In this document: positions 16,369 through 25,700 of the stretch, piece after piece
Position numbering within the stretch: position 1 is the first letter of the stretch
Layout of the letters: each line of letters starts with the position of its first letter
Assembly: GCA_036272935.1 (NCBI GenBank)
Contig: DATAXP010000140.1
Span: forward strand, 1 to 51,041
Length of the DNA: 51,041 nt
DNA from: DATAXP01 sp036272935
GTDB lineage: Bacteria; Planctomycetota; Planctomycetia; Pirellulales; PNKZ01
Direction of reading: 5' to 3'
The notes under the pieces: generated by a model
What the model was told of the DNA's origin: nothing
Database searches by the model: none
Seen by the model: only the letters and a program-made list of their open reading frames with translations
Position numbers and translations under genes: made by a program

Positions 16369-18099
16369 TCACGCCGCCGGTGGCGTTGCGGCGGCTCGTT
16401 CGTACTCCAGCCGCTTGGGGCGCGTCAAGTCGTCGGCGCCGTCGGCCAACGGCGTCTCAAGCCGCTCCGTGGCCGGTAACTGCCAAGCCAAACGCACAGT
16501 GAACGTGCTCCCCTTGCCCAACTCGCTGGCCAGCGAGATTTCGCCCCCCAACAGCTTGCACAGTTCCTTGACGATCGACAGCCCCAGGCCGGTGCCCGAG
16601 TACTCGCGGGTCATCGCATCGCCCCCTTGCAGCACGGTGTTCCCCTGCCGGAACTTCTCGAAGATTTTTACCTGGTCTTCCTCGGCGATCCCCACGCCGG
16701 TGTCCGACACCACCAGGTTCAGGTCGCCAGAGGTGCCGCGGCGGGCCTGGATCACGATCCGTCCTCCTTCGGGCGTGAACTTGATGGCGTTCGAAAGCAG
16801 ATTGTTGAGAATCTGCTGCACCTTGCCCTGGTCTTGCCGCAGCTCGGGCAGTCCCGGCTCGATTTCTACATCCAGGTCGATGTTCTTCTTCTCGGTCAGC
16901 GGGCGGGCCATGTCGCTCTGGGCGGCAATCACCTGCTCGATGCGGAAATCGCTCAGCCGCACGTCCATCTTGCCGCTCTCGATCTTTGCCAGGTCGAGAA
17001 TGTCGTTGATCATATCGAGCAGCACACGTCCTGATTTCTGGATGTTTCCGACGTACCGCTGCTGCTTGTCGTCCAGCGACTTGATCGAGCTGAGCACGTC
17101 GCTGAAGCCGATGATGCTGTTCAAGGGCGTGCGCAGTTCGTGGCTCATCGTGGCCAAAAAGTCGCTCTTGAGCCGGTTCATCTCGAACAACTGCATGTTG
17201 AGCTGCGCGAGCTGGTCGACCTTGCCGTCCAGGTCGCCGTTCACCTTGCGTAGCTCCTGCTGCGTCGCAACCAGGTGGCGCAACATGCGGTTGAACGCCG
17301 TGCTTAGCTCTTCGAACTCGTCGCCCGTGCGGATCTCGGAGCGCTGCTCGATGTCGCCTTTACTTACCGCGTCGCTGACGTCGCGCAGGTGCTTCAGCGG
17401 CTTGACGATCACGTAGCGGACGATCACGTAGCTGGCAAAGATGGCAAGCACCACCGTGATGATGGCCGTCGCGATCAGGATGCCGCGGTTGATGGCGAGT
17501 TTTAATTTCGTCGGCCCGTTGCTGATCCGCACCCGGGCCACGGCCATCAGATCGCCTTCGGACAGGTTCGGTCGGCCACGCAGCGTGTTGTGGCAGTTCA
17601 CGCAACTGTCGCTGGTGGCGAACACCGCTTGGTAATACTGATAGTCGTTGTCGTTGTTCACGAGCCGTTCGTCCTTGACCACAGGCTCGCGAGTTTCGGG
17701 GGGCGACTTGGCGGTGCGCATGAACTTGGCCAACATCGTCCGTTCCCAGTCGTCGAGCGGCTGCTTGTCGGGATCGGCCGACCCGGGAACGATGAACGTG
17801 CCGTTGTAGTCGCGGCTTTGCAGGTTCGAGAGCAGCGTTTGCAGCGGGCCGGCGAAGGCGGCGTTCGTGCCGGTCGACTCCCACTTCACGGCGTGGTTTT
17901 GCAGCAGGATCATGTCGACCAACTGGTGGGCGCGCGTCTGCCGCTGATCCTTCACCACCCCCTCGGTCATCGAACCGTACCACCAGAAGCTGCCAGCAAT
18001 CAGCAGCAGCAAGCAAGTGCCGAACAGCAGCAAGCACTTGCGCTCGAGGCTCTTTTCGCCCAACGTCCGTTTGAACCAGCGGTACGACATACCTGCCAT
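16369..18099 (-). CDS. Membrane sensor histidine kinase with CxxCH (DUF3365-like) sensor
   Basis: A 576-residue two-component kinase. Transmembrane segment 1 is LLLFGTCLLLLIAGSFWWYG near 25-45. The extracytoplasmic domain to about 195 resembles the Tll0287-like/DUF3365 sensor and contains SCVNCHNTLRG near 165, a c-type heme attachment motif CxxCH. Transmembrane segment 2 (GILIATAIITVVLAIFASYV) is near 205. A HAMP domain follows, then the HisKA dimer with phospho-accepting His in ATMSHELRTPLNSIIGF near 320. The ATPase has NNLLSNAIKF, DTGVGIAEED and GTGLGLSIVKEL. Sensing of redox state or a diatomic gas through heme is inferred. No response regulator is adjacent, so it is an orphan kinase in this window. 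Confidence 0.88.
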   Translation of the reverse strand: MAGMSYRWFKRTLGEKSLERKCLLLFGTCLLLLIAGSFWWYGSMTEGVVKDQRQTRAHQLVDMILLQNHAVKWESTGTNAAFAGPLQTLLSNLQSRDYNGTFIVPGSADPDKQPLDDWERTMLAKFMRTAKSPPETREPVVKDERLVNNDNDYQYYQAVFATSDSCVNCHNTLRGRPNLSEGDLMAVARVRISNGPTKLKLAINRGILIATAIITVVLAIFASYVIVRYVIVKPLKHLRDVSDAVSKGDIEQRSEIRTGDEFEELSTAFNRMLRHLVATQQELRKVNGDLDGKVDQLAQLNMQLFEMNRLKSDFLATMSHELRTPLNSIIGFSDVLSSIKSLDDKQQRYVGNIQKSGRVLLDMINDILDLAKIESGKMDVRLSDFRIEQVIAAQSDMARPLTEKKNIDLDVEIEPGLPELRQDQGKVQQILNNLLSNAIKFTPEGGRIVIQARRGTSGDLNLVVSDTGVGIAEEDQVKIFEKFRQGNTVLQGGDAMTREYSGTGLGLSIVKELCKLLGGEISLASELGKGSTFTVRLAWQLPATERLETPLADGADDLTRPKRLEYERAAATPPAA

Positions 18100-18279
18100 T
18101 CTAGGTGAACTTGGGAAGGACGGCCAAGAGAAACCGCTGCGAGCACCATGCTCTGGCGTCGTCGATTGGCAGCAAGGCGGAAATCTTTGCCTCGTCCGAC
18201 AAGTCGGCTAAACCTCGCTTAACGCTGCGACCGATATATGGCGACAACTCGCACAAATCTGCGCGGCCCTCACCCAACC

Positions 18280-20547
18280 ATGGATGCGAATATGAGGCGC
18301 TTGATTTTCGGCACCGGCCTGTTGACCTCGCTGCTGGCGACTCCCGTGCTGGCACAAAACGGTCAGAATCAAAACCAGCCGAACTACCAGCAACGCACCC
18401 TTGGCCAGCGCTTGGGCCAGTTCGGCCGCAACCTGTTCGGGGCGTCGGACCAGCAATCTCAACAGCAGCAGTACGAGCCTGAGCCGGGATATGTCCAGCC
18501 GTCGTACGCCGGCCAGCGCACACCGCAGCGCTCGTCGCAGCAGCAACAAAACCAGAAACCTCGCGCCCCCCAGCCGTCGAATCAGGCGTTCGATCCGTTC
18601 TCCAAGACCGATCAGCCGCTGAGAACTTCTGGCAAGTCGAGCGGCGGCCAGGCCAATGCGCCGACCAGCTCGCGCAAACCATCGTCGATCGGCCCGGGCC
18701 GACTGGTCGAGCAAGACCTGGCGACCGAGGAATCTGCACCGGCATCGTCCGCTACGGCGCAGCGCAAACCTGCCCCGAGTCGAAGCAGTTCGGTTGGCAG
18801 TGCCGCGGCCAAAGCCGGCTCGGCAGGCGCGACCAAGTCGGTCGCTTCGAGTCCCAAGCACACATCGGTGCCGCAGTACGACGCCGAGCGTCCGGTCAGC
18901 AAATCGAGCGGTTCGCCGGCTGAAGTTGCGTCGAAGCCCCGCCGCTCGGAACCGATCACCAGCGCCGACGACGCCGAACCGCTCTCGGGCGAACGCCTAT
19001 CGAGTGGCACGCAGGCCTCGTCGGCCAAGAACATGTCGGCCGCCGCGAGCAAGGAGCCGACCTACGTCAAGGAATCGTCGCCAGCCACGACGGCCCCTCC
19101 GGCAAAGTCCCCGGCGCCGCGCGTCGCCGAAGATCGCCTGCTGCTCTCGCCCAAAAGCCCGATGATCAGCGTTCAGACCAGCGGGCCGCGCAAAATCACG
19201 GTCGGTAAGGAGGCTCAATACACGATCGCGATCACCAACGCCGGCGAAGCGACCGCCAGCGACGTGGTCGTGGCGATCGCCATTCCAGCCTGGGCCGACG
19301 TGGTCGACGGCCGCGCCACGATCGGTTCGGCGGCCCGGGCCGACGCCGACGGCTTTCAGTGGACCATCCCGTCGCTGGCGGTCCAGTCGCACCATGAACT
19401 AGTGCTGAAGCTGATTCCGCGCAAGAGCCAGGCGTTCGATCTGGCAGTGCGGTGGTCGTGCGCTCCGCCGATGACGCAAGCCACCGTCGAAGTGCAGGAG
19501 CCGAAGCTGCACATGAACATCTCCGGGCCGACCGACGTGACGTACGGCCAGCAACATCTGTACAAGCTCACGGTCAGCAACCCGGGCAACGGCGACGCCG
19601 ATGATGTGGCGATCCACCTGCTGCCGGTCACGCCGGGCGAAGGGAGCACCGCCAGCCACAAGGTCGGCAAGCTGAAGGCCGGTAGCAGCATGTCGGTCGA
19701 GATCGAACTGACGGCGCGCCAGGCGGGCAAGCTGGCAATCCGGGCCGACGCCACCGGCGAGGCGGGGTTGCAATCGCACGCGGCGATCGACGTGTGGGTG
19801 CGCCGCGCAGCACTGCAAACGACCGTCGTCATGCCCAAAGCTCACTACGCCGGCGCACCGCTGCAGGGCGAAGTGCGGATCGCCAATCCTGGCGATGCAG
19901 CGGCCTCGAAGGTCGCCGTCACTGTCACGCTACCGCCGGGAAGCGAATTCATCGGAGCCGGCGACGGTGGCAGCTATCAGGCCTCGCGCAGCGAGGTAAC
20001 CTGGCTGCTCGACGAACTGGCCGCCGGCAGCGAGCGCGGCCTGTGGTTTAAGTACAAGACCAAGTCGGCCGGTACGGCACGCGTCGAAGCGGTCGCCATT
20101 GCCGAGGCTGACCTGAAGAGCAACGCGATGGCCGCTACCGAGATCATGGCCGTGGCCGACTTGGTGCTCGACGTGGCCGACCCAGCCGGTCCGATCCCGG
20201 TCGGCGACGACATGGTTTACACCGTGCGGCTGCGCAACCGCGGCACGAGCATGGCGCACGACGTGGGGATGGTCGCCTACTTTTCCGAAGGCATCGAGCC
20301 GGTGGCGGTCGAAGGGGGCGGTCACCAGATCGTCCCCGGCACCGTCACCTTCAAGCCCATCTCGCTGGCTGCCGGTGGCGAAGCGGTGTACAGCGTGAAG
20401 GCCCGGGCCTCGACTGGCGGCAACCATCAGATGCGCGTCGAGATGGAGTGCAAGCCACTGGGTACCCGGCTGACGCAAGAGCTGACGACGCTGTTCTACA
20501 ACGACGAACAGATCGCCACGAAGCCGCCGAACACCGAGACACGGTAA
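18280..20547 (+). CDS. Exported DUF11/CARDB-type repeat protein with long disordered N-region
   Basis: A 755-residue protein. ATG 18280 or 18292 gives a clean signal peptide (MRRLIFGTGLLTSLLATPVLA, last Ala excluded for length). Residues 25-290 are low-complexity, rich in Gln, Ser, Pro and Ala, and probably unstructured. From about 300 there are four or five immunoglobulin-like DUF11 units, each recognisable by 'Y.ITNAGEATASDVVV', 'YKLTVSNPGNGDADDV', 'VRIANPGDAAASKVAV' and 'YTVRLRNRGTSMAHDV', spaced about 120 residues apart. Proteins of this form occur in several copies per planctomycete genome and are thought to sit in the periplasm or envelope. No anchor is visible. It is monocistronic and faces the minus-strand channel gene across an inverted repeat. 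Confidence 0.75.
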   Translation: MDANMRRLIFGTGLLTSLLATPVLAQNGQNQNQPNYQQRTLGQRLGQFGRNLFGASDQQSQQQQYEPEPGYVQPSYAGQRTPQRSSQQQQNQKPRAPQPSNQAFDPFSKTDQPLRTSGKSSGGQANAPTSSRKPSSIGPGRLVEQDLATEESAPASSATAQRKPAPSRSSSVGSAAAKAGSAGATKSVASSPKHTSVPQYDAERPVSKSSGSPAEVASKPRRSEPITSADDAEPLSGERLSSGTQASSAKNMSAAASKEPTYVKESSPATTAPPAKSPAPRVAEDRLLLSPKSPMISVQTSGPRKITVGKEAQYTIAITNAGEATASDVVVAIAIPAWADVVDGRATIGSAARADADGFQWTIPSLAVQSHHELVLKLIPRKSQAFDLAVRWSCAPPMTQATVEVQEPKLHMNISGPTDVTYGQQHLYKLTVSNPGNGDADDVAIHLLPVTPGEGSTASHKVGKLKAGSSMSVEIELTARQAGKLAIRADATGEAGLQSHAAIDVWVRRAALQTTVVMPKAHYAGAPLQGEVRIANPGDAAASKVAVTVTLPPGSEFIGAGDGGSYQASRSEVTWLLDELAAGSERGLWFKYKTKSAGTARVEAVAIAEADLKSNAMAATEIMAVADLVLDVADPAGPIPVGDDMVYTVRLRNRGTSMAHDVGMVAYFSEGIEPVAVEGGGHQIVPGTVTFKPISLAAGGEAVYSVKARASTGGNHQMRVEMECKPLGTRLTQELTTLFYNDEQIATKPPNTETR

Positions 20548-20564
20548 GGCCGCATCCAACGCTT

Positions 20565-20731
20565 AGAGCGCTGCTCATGGTCGTGTAGCGTTTGCCAGCC
20601 CCGAGCGCGAGCGAGGGGTGTTGTGGGTCCAACGCGATTTGGTGCCGAACTCATGTTCCACGCGGGGAACCCCTCGCTCGCGCTCGGGGCTACGAGCTTC
20701 GGCAACGCTAGACGTTCTTAACAAGCGCTCT
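20565..20731. repeat. Long nested inverted repeat
   Basis: Two perfect 22-base arms (20598-20619 and 20669-20690, core CCCCGAGCGCGAGCGAGGGG) enclose a 49-base loop. Outside them are further paired blocks: AGCGTTTGCC with GGCAACGCT, and AGAGCGCT (20565-20572) with AGCGCTCT (20724-20731). The whole element fills the gap between the DUF11-type gene and the convergent channel gene, and could act as a bidirectional terminator as well as a mobile repeat. Confidence 0.8.
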
Positions 20732-20756
20732 AGCCGCCACGTCCACGCAGCGCGCG

Positions 20757-21905
20757 CTAATCCAAGTGCGTGTCTTCGACCGCGGCTCCTGGTAGATCGG
20801 TGAGCGTCGGCGATCGCGGCATCCACGGGCTGGTTTGCCAGTTGTCGACCGGCGGCTTGGAAGGCTGAAATGGCGGAATCGTCAACTCCAGGTCGGTGGC
20901 TAGCGCGTTGACGAATGGCTCGTACAGCGCGCGCAGTTCGCCGAGCGCCTTACCCGTTGCGGCGACGTCGTGCATCGGCAGCCCCGCTTCGCTGAGCATG
21001 GTCAGGAGCCGGGCGAGCTCGTCCGGCGGCAGCCGATCGGGTTCCGGCGCCTTGGGTCGTGTCTTCGTCACCAGCCCCAGGTCGACCGCAGCATGCCGGG
21101 CGATGGCAAATGTGAGCCGTGCCTGGTAATCGTCCGAGCAATCGACCCCGGCAATCAGCAGGGCCGAGGTGTCGAGGACCGTCGTCAGCGCGCCGAGCCA
21201 CGATTGGTTGTCGTGCTGCGAGCGATAGAACCTGAGCACCGGAAACGAGACGTGGTTCTCGAGCAGTTCGGCGGCCCAACGCTCCCACTCGACCAGCAGC
21301 GAGTTGATCGCCTTGAGATTGCCCCCCGCACCAAGCCGGCGGAGCAATTCGCCGGCGGTGGGAGGCGATCCGGCCCGGGCATCCAGCAGCGAAATGGTCG
21401 TCTCGCGCCGCGAAAACGACTGGTACAGCACCGGCAGGTAGCTGAGCACCACGGCCAGAAAGCCGAAGCCGATCCCCGCCTCGGCAACGCTCAGCATTCG
21501 CCCAAAGGGACGGACCGGCACCAGATCGCCGTAGCCGAGCGTGAGGAACGTCGTGCCGCTGAAATAGACGTAGGTGAAGAAGCGATTGCGCGGCTCGTAA
21601 ACGAACGACAACTCGGTGCCCAGCGACCAGTGCAGTAGCGCAAAGGCCACGATCAATCCGACCGCCCACACGCACAACAAGCCGAACAGCGACAGCGGAC
21701 CGAAGTAGCTGAAGAAGGCGTTACGTCGCCGACCGGCCGGTAAGCGGCGCGCGGCCCATCGCCACGACAGCCAAGTGCTGCGGTAATAGATCCGCGCCAA
21801 GCGGAAGGAATGCGAGATGCGCCGGGGCAGCAGGATCGACTCGAACGCATCAACGAGAATGCCGGCAATCATCGCCAGCGCGATGACTACCCCGAGCGCT
21901 TGCAT
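20757..21905 (-). CDS. Potassium-channel-like protein (Ion_trans_2)
   Basis: A 382-residue membrane protein. ATG 21905 is preferred because GAAGGGA lies about seven bases ahead; a GTG at 21941 would add 12 residues. Transmembrane helices are MQALGVVIALAMIAGILVDA, a Leu/Val-rich pair near 70-95, and a helix after the pore. The selectivity filter reads TTFLTLGYGDLVPV, close to the potassium-channel TxGYGD consensus with Leu in place of the usual Val/Ile. The C-terminal ~230 residues are cytoplasmic and helical with no recognised ligand domain. Two-helix pore subunits of this type form tetramers; a regulatory role for the tail is inferred. The gene is transcribed toward the long inverted repeat at 20565-20731. 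Confidence 0.75.
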   Translation of the reverse strand: MQALGVVIALAMIAGILVDAFESILLPRRISHSFRLARIYYRSTWLSWRWAARRLPAGRRRNAFFSYFGPLSLFGLLCVWAVGLIVAFALLHWSLGTELSFVYEPRNRFFTYVYFSGTTFLTLGYGDLVPVRPFGRMLSVAEAGIGFGFLAVVLSYLPVLYQSFSRRETTISLLDARAGSPPTAGELLRRLGAGGNLKAINSLLVEWERWAAELLENHVSFPVLRFYRSQHDNQSWLGALTTVLDTSALLIAGVDCSDDYQARLTFAIARHAAVDLGLVTKTRPKAPEPDRLPPDELARLLTMLSEAGLPMHDVAATGKALGELRALYEPFVNALATDLELTIPPFQPSKPPVDNWQTSPWMPRSPTLTDLPGAAVEDTHLD

Positions 21906-21918
21906 GAGCGATCCCTTC

Positions 21919-21949
21919 GATGATTCGTGACCGCGACTCACGAATCATC
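21919..21949 (-). promoter_or_regulatory. 12-base inverted repeat just upstream of the channel gene
   Basis: GATGATTCGTGA and its perfect complement TCACGAATCATC are separated by seven bases, 14 bases upstream of the channel ATG at 21905. The position overlaps where a 5' leader or operator would lie, so it could bind a dimeric repressor or form a leader hairpin. A similar palindrome, GTTCACGA-T-TCGTGAAC, lies at 22721-22737 over the stop codon of the FtsK-like gene. Confidence 0.4.
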
Positions 21950-22008
21950 GCGGGATTCAAACGAATTGCAAGCGGCACCGCCTCGCCACCCGCACAGCAT
22001 GAGCGCGC

Positions 22009-22404
22009 TTAGTACACGCCCACGCCGCCGTAGTAGCTCGGTCCGTAGTTGTAGTACGGCGCGGCGTAGCCGTAGCCCGGATACGCATAGCCGCCGCCAT
22101 AGCCGCCGCCATAACCACCGCCATAACCACCGCCATACCCATAGCCCGGAGACCCGTAGCCGAGACCGAATCCCGGCGTGTTGATGTACAGCCCGAGGCC
22201 ACCGCCATAGCCCCCGCCGTACCCGCCATACCCACCGTAGTACGGCCGATAACCGCCGCCGTAATAGCCGTAGCCTCCGTAATGGCCACCGTAGCCGCCA
22301 TGGTGACCGCCGTAGCCGCCGTGTCCGTAGTGTGCGGCACTGGCAGTGCCCGCTGCGAACAGAAGCGTCGCCGTCGCGACCATTGCCAACATCATGCGTT
22401 TCAT
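22009..22404 (-). CDS. Exported Gly/Tyr-rich repeat protein
   Basis: A 131-residue protein with ATG at 22404 preceded by GGAAGGAG. The signal peptide is MKRMMLAMVATATLLFAAG followed by TASAA and a likely cleavage before HYGHGG. The mature part is almost entirely Gly, Tyr and a few His/Pro, with repeated GGYGG and YGGGYGGGYGGG units. Such sequences are flexible and may assemble or stick through Tyr-rich contacts, as in some wall and matrix proteins; that is inference. The repeats make the length prone to change by slippage. Monocistronic, no known family. Confidence 0.65.
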   Translation of the reverse strand: MKRMMLAMVATATLLFAAGTASAAHYGHGGYGGHHGGYGGHYGGYGYYGGGYRPYYGGYGGYGGGYGGGLGLYINTPGFGLGYGSPGYGYGGGYGGGYGGGYGGGYAYPGYGYAAPYYNYGPSYYGGVGVY

Positions 22405-22722
22405 GGCCCACTCCTTCCCCAAAGCTGACTTGAATCCAACCTCCGGCCGAAGCCGAGCAGTCCTTCGCAGGATTGTTCGTCATGCCACACGGATTCTACG
22501 ACGCCCGCCGGTGCAGCGTTTGCGAAAGCCATTGCTGATTTCCAACTTGTAATTCCGCGCGGCCAGCATGCCGCTACGCACCGCAATCTCGGCAAATCGC
22601 AGCCGGAAATTGCCCCGCAGAGTGCGCAGAGGGCGCAGAGACGAAGCAAGAGGAACGGATCAGAATTAGAAGCCCTCCGCGCCCTCCGCGGTGCAATGCA
22701 TCCGCGAGACGCGCGGGACAGT
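22405..22722. other. Intergenic region with CTCCGCG/CGCAGAG repeat
   Basis: No gene is visible. Around 22614-22640 and 22674-22693 there are CCGCAGAGTGCGCAGAGGG and CCCTCCGCGCCCTCCGCGG, which form an imperfect inverted repeat of a type common in bacterial intergenic DNA. The promoter and ribosome-binding site of the Gly/Tyr-rich gene lie at its left end. Confidence 0.45.
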
Positions 22723-25700
22723 TCACGATTCGTGAACCACGGCTCCCGGCAAGGGCGTCTCTGCGGCGGGGAGTGCGACGGCGGGGGCGCCGGTGCGCAA
22801 TTGCTCGGCGACGCGCGCTAGCCAAGCTTCGTCGGGCAGGCGGTAGGGGCGGAACTTTTCGAGCCGGCCTTGTTCCTCGCTGTGCAGGAACGCGCGGTTC
22901 GGGCCCAAGCGGCTCGCGGCGGGAGAATCGATCAGCGTGCTCGAGTCGGCAACGCTCATCTGGAACAGCACGCGCAGCTCGAACTCGCGCAGTGTGGCCC
23001 GTTCGAAGCTGCGCTGCACGTTGTTAAGCGTATCGGCCCAGACGATCACGTGGATGCCCAAGGCCGGCCCTTCGCGCAAGATGTTCACCAATTGCTTCGC
23101 CGGGTTCGGCTTGTCACTCCCCTTCGAAAAGCTGAAATCATCCTCGGCCTTGCGCAGGTCGCGGAATCGTTGCAGGTCGTAGATGAAGCAGTACACCGCC
23201 GGGGCGTCGGCCGCGGCCGAGGCCTGTCGGTTTTCGAGTTCTGTAGCCAGCTCGCCGATGATTCTTCCCGTGTCGCGTGGCGCGCCTAAATCGAGTCCCT
23301 GCGGCAGCACGCGGGCTAGGCGAGGCAGGGTGCCGATCAGGTCGGAATCGGGTGCCTGGCCGTCGAGCGCATAAAACTTGGCGCTCGGTTGCTGGGCGGC
23401 GATCGCCACGGTCGCGATGCACATCATCGACAACGCCGCCTCCGGCTGCTGGCCGATCATCAGCATGTTGTTGCCGCTCTGCTGGCGGAACACGGCGGCG
23501 GTCGGGTCCTTGATCGCGATCGCATCGCCCAACCAGGCCTGCGCGGCGACCAATCCAGCCGGCGACGGCGACCCGGCATGAGACAGCACCTCGGCCAGCA
23601 GATGGTTCTTCTCGCTGTCGGCCGGGATGTTCCCCTCGAAGACAATCTGCCCTTCGACCTTGATGCCGCGGCGCTGGGCCAGCTCGTTCACGCGGCGCAG
23701 ATAACTCTCGTGCTTCTGATCGGTAAGCCACACGACCTGGAACAGGTTGTTCCCTTCGCTGCGGCCGTTGGCGTCGTTGTAGATCGCTTCGCCGGGGCGC
23801 GTGAGCAGGCGGGCGGCGGAGTTTTCCTCGCTGAGGATCAAGTTCGCGTCGGCCTCGCTGCACTGTAGGGCGATGCGAATCGCGAACTGGCCGAGCGTGG
23901 TGCGCGGCAGGCTGTAGGCGCCGCCGAGCGTCTGGCTGCCCAGGTGTACGTGGATGCCGAACGCGCGGCCTTGCCGCACCAGGCGATCGAGCAGCAGCGA
24001 CACATCCTGCGAAATCTTGTCATCCTCGACGAAGAACTCCTGAAACTCGTCGACGATCAGCAGGATGCGCGGCATCGGGGCCTTGGCGCCGGTCCCGCGA
24101 TAGCCATTCACGTCGGCCACGCCCAGGTCGCGAAACAGGTCGCCACGGGCCTTCAGCTCGGCGTCGAGCCGCTGCAACACGCTGAGGCCGAATTCGCGCT
24201 CGCTCTCGATGGCGATCACCCGGGCGTGCGGCAACTGGTACTCGGCATAGGTCTTGAACTCGACGCCTTTCTTGAAGTCGATCAGGTACACCTGCACCTG
24301 CTCGGGGCTGTAGACTAACGCCAGGTTGGTGATGAGCGCGTGCATGAGCGTGCTTTTGCCGGAGCCGGTCTTGCCGGCAATCAGCACGTGCTGCGCGGTG
24401 CCGCGGCCCAGGCGGAGAAACTGCCGCTTCGTGGCACCAGCGCGTCCCAGAGCCACGTCGATCCCCTTCGCCGTGTCTCCGGTCCACCACTCGTCGTCAG
24501 GCGGGGCGATGAACTCGAACGGCACCTCGACACGGTTGGCGTCTTTCGCCCCCCGGCCGACCATGTGTACGACCTGGCTGAACCGCTCCTGCGACGGCGG
24601 CGACTCGAGCGACAAGGGGAAGCGCTCGTACACGGGATCCTTCCACACAAAGCCTTCCTCGCGCCATACCAGCCGCGCGGCATTCTGCTCCAGGTCGGCA
24701 AGGCGGAAGCCGTGAGGCAGCGGCAGCTTCGAGTCGATGCTCAGCAGCACATACACGCCACAGCGGGCGCCGGTGTTGGCGATGCTCATCAGGTGCCGCA
24801 GGGCCGCGTCGCTGAAGCCGAACGGAAAGTTCGCCACCACCAGCACACGGAACGGCTCGGCCACTTCGCCCGCGTGGCGGTTGTAATCCTCAATGGTGTC
24901 GTATTCGTTGCGGAGATACTTCTGGATGACGTTGGCCATGTGGGCCGTCAGGTCGGCCAGGCGATGCTCGATCTGTTGCGGGTCGGTCCAAATCTTGTGC
25001 GTCACCAGCAGTTCGTCGTAGTCGGCCAGGTGCATGAAGCCGCCGAAGTTCTGTCCCAGCCCGACGGGGTCGATAATCGTGAACCGCAGCTTTCCCGGTG
25101 GCACCGCGGTGAGGAACCGCAGCATGGCGGCTTGCAGCACCTCGACGGCGCGAGCGCGTCCCGAGCCCGCCGTGCGCAGCACGAGCGAACAGTGCTGCGG
25201 AAAATCGAGCAGCGCCGGCAAGCGATACGCGATCTTGGGACCACCCTTGCCGTCGGTCCGCAGACTTTCGGAGCCCGGAATCTGGTCGAGGTGCACGTCG
25301 ATCGTGCCGAAGCGCACCGCGCGGGCCACCTCGAGCGGCGGCTGCCAGGTGTCCCACGCCGGACTGTCCCAATCGGGAAACTGCGTGGCGGTGTCGGCTT
25401 CGATTGCGGCGACTTCGGCGGCCACTTCTTCGAGCCCTTGCTGCCAGCAGTCGTCCATCGTCTGGCGATCTGCGCGATGTTGCCCGTCGACATCCGCTTG
25501 TTCGCGATCGGCGCGCTCGTGCTCGGCGCGGCTCTCGGCCTCGTGGGTCGCATTGAGCTCTGCCAGCTTTTGTCGCGTGAGAGTATCGAGCGACCGCTTT
25601 TGCTCGTCGAAGGTGATGCGCAACTGGTTCAGGTGCGACGGATACTTCGCTTCGAGGCCCGCGATCTCGGTATCGCGGCGCTCGCGGCTGGTGCGCTTGG

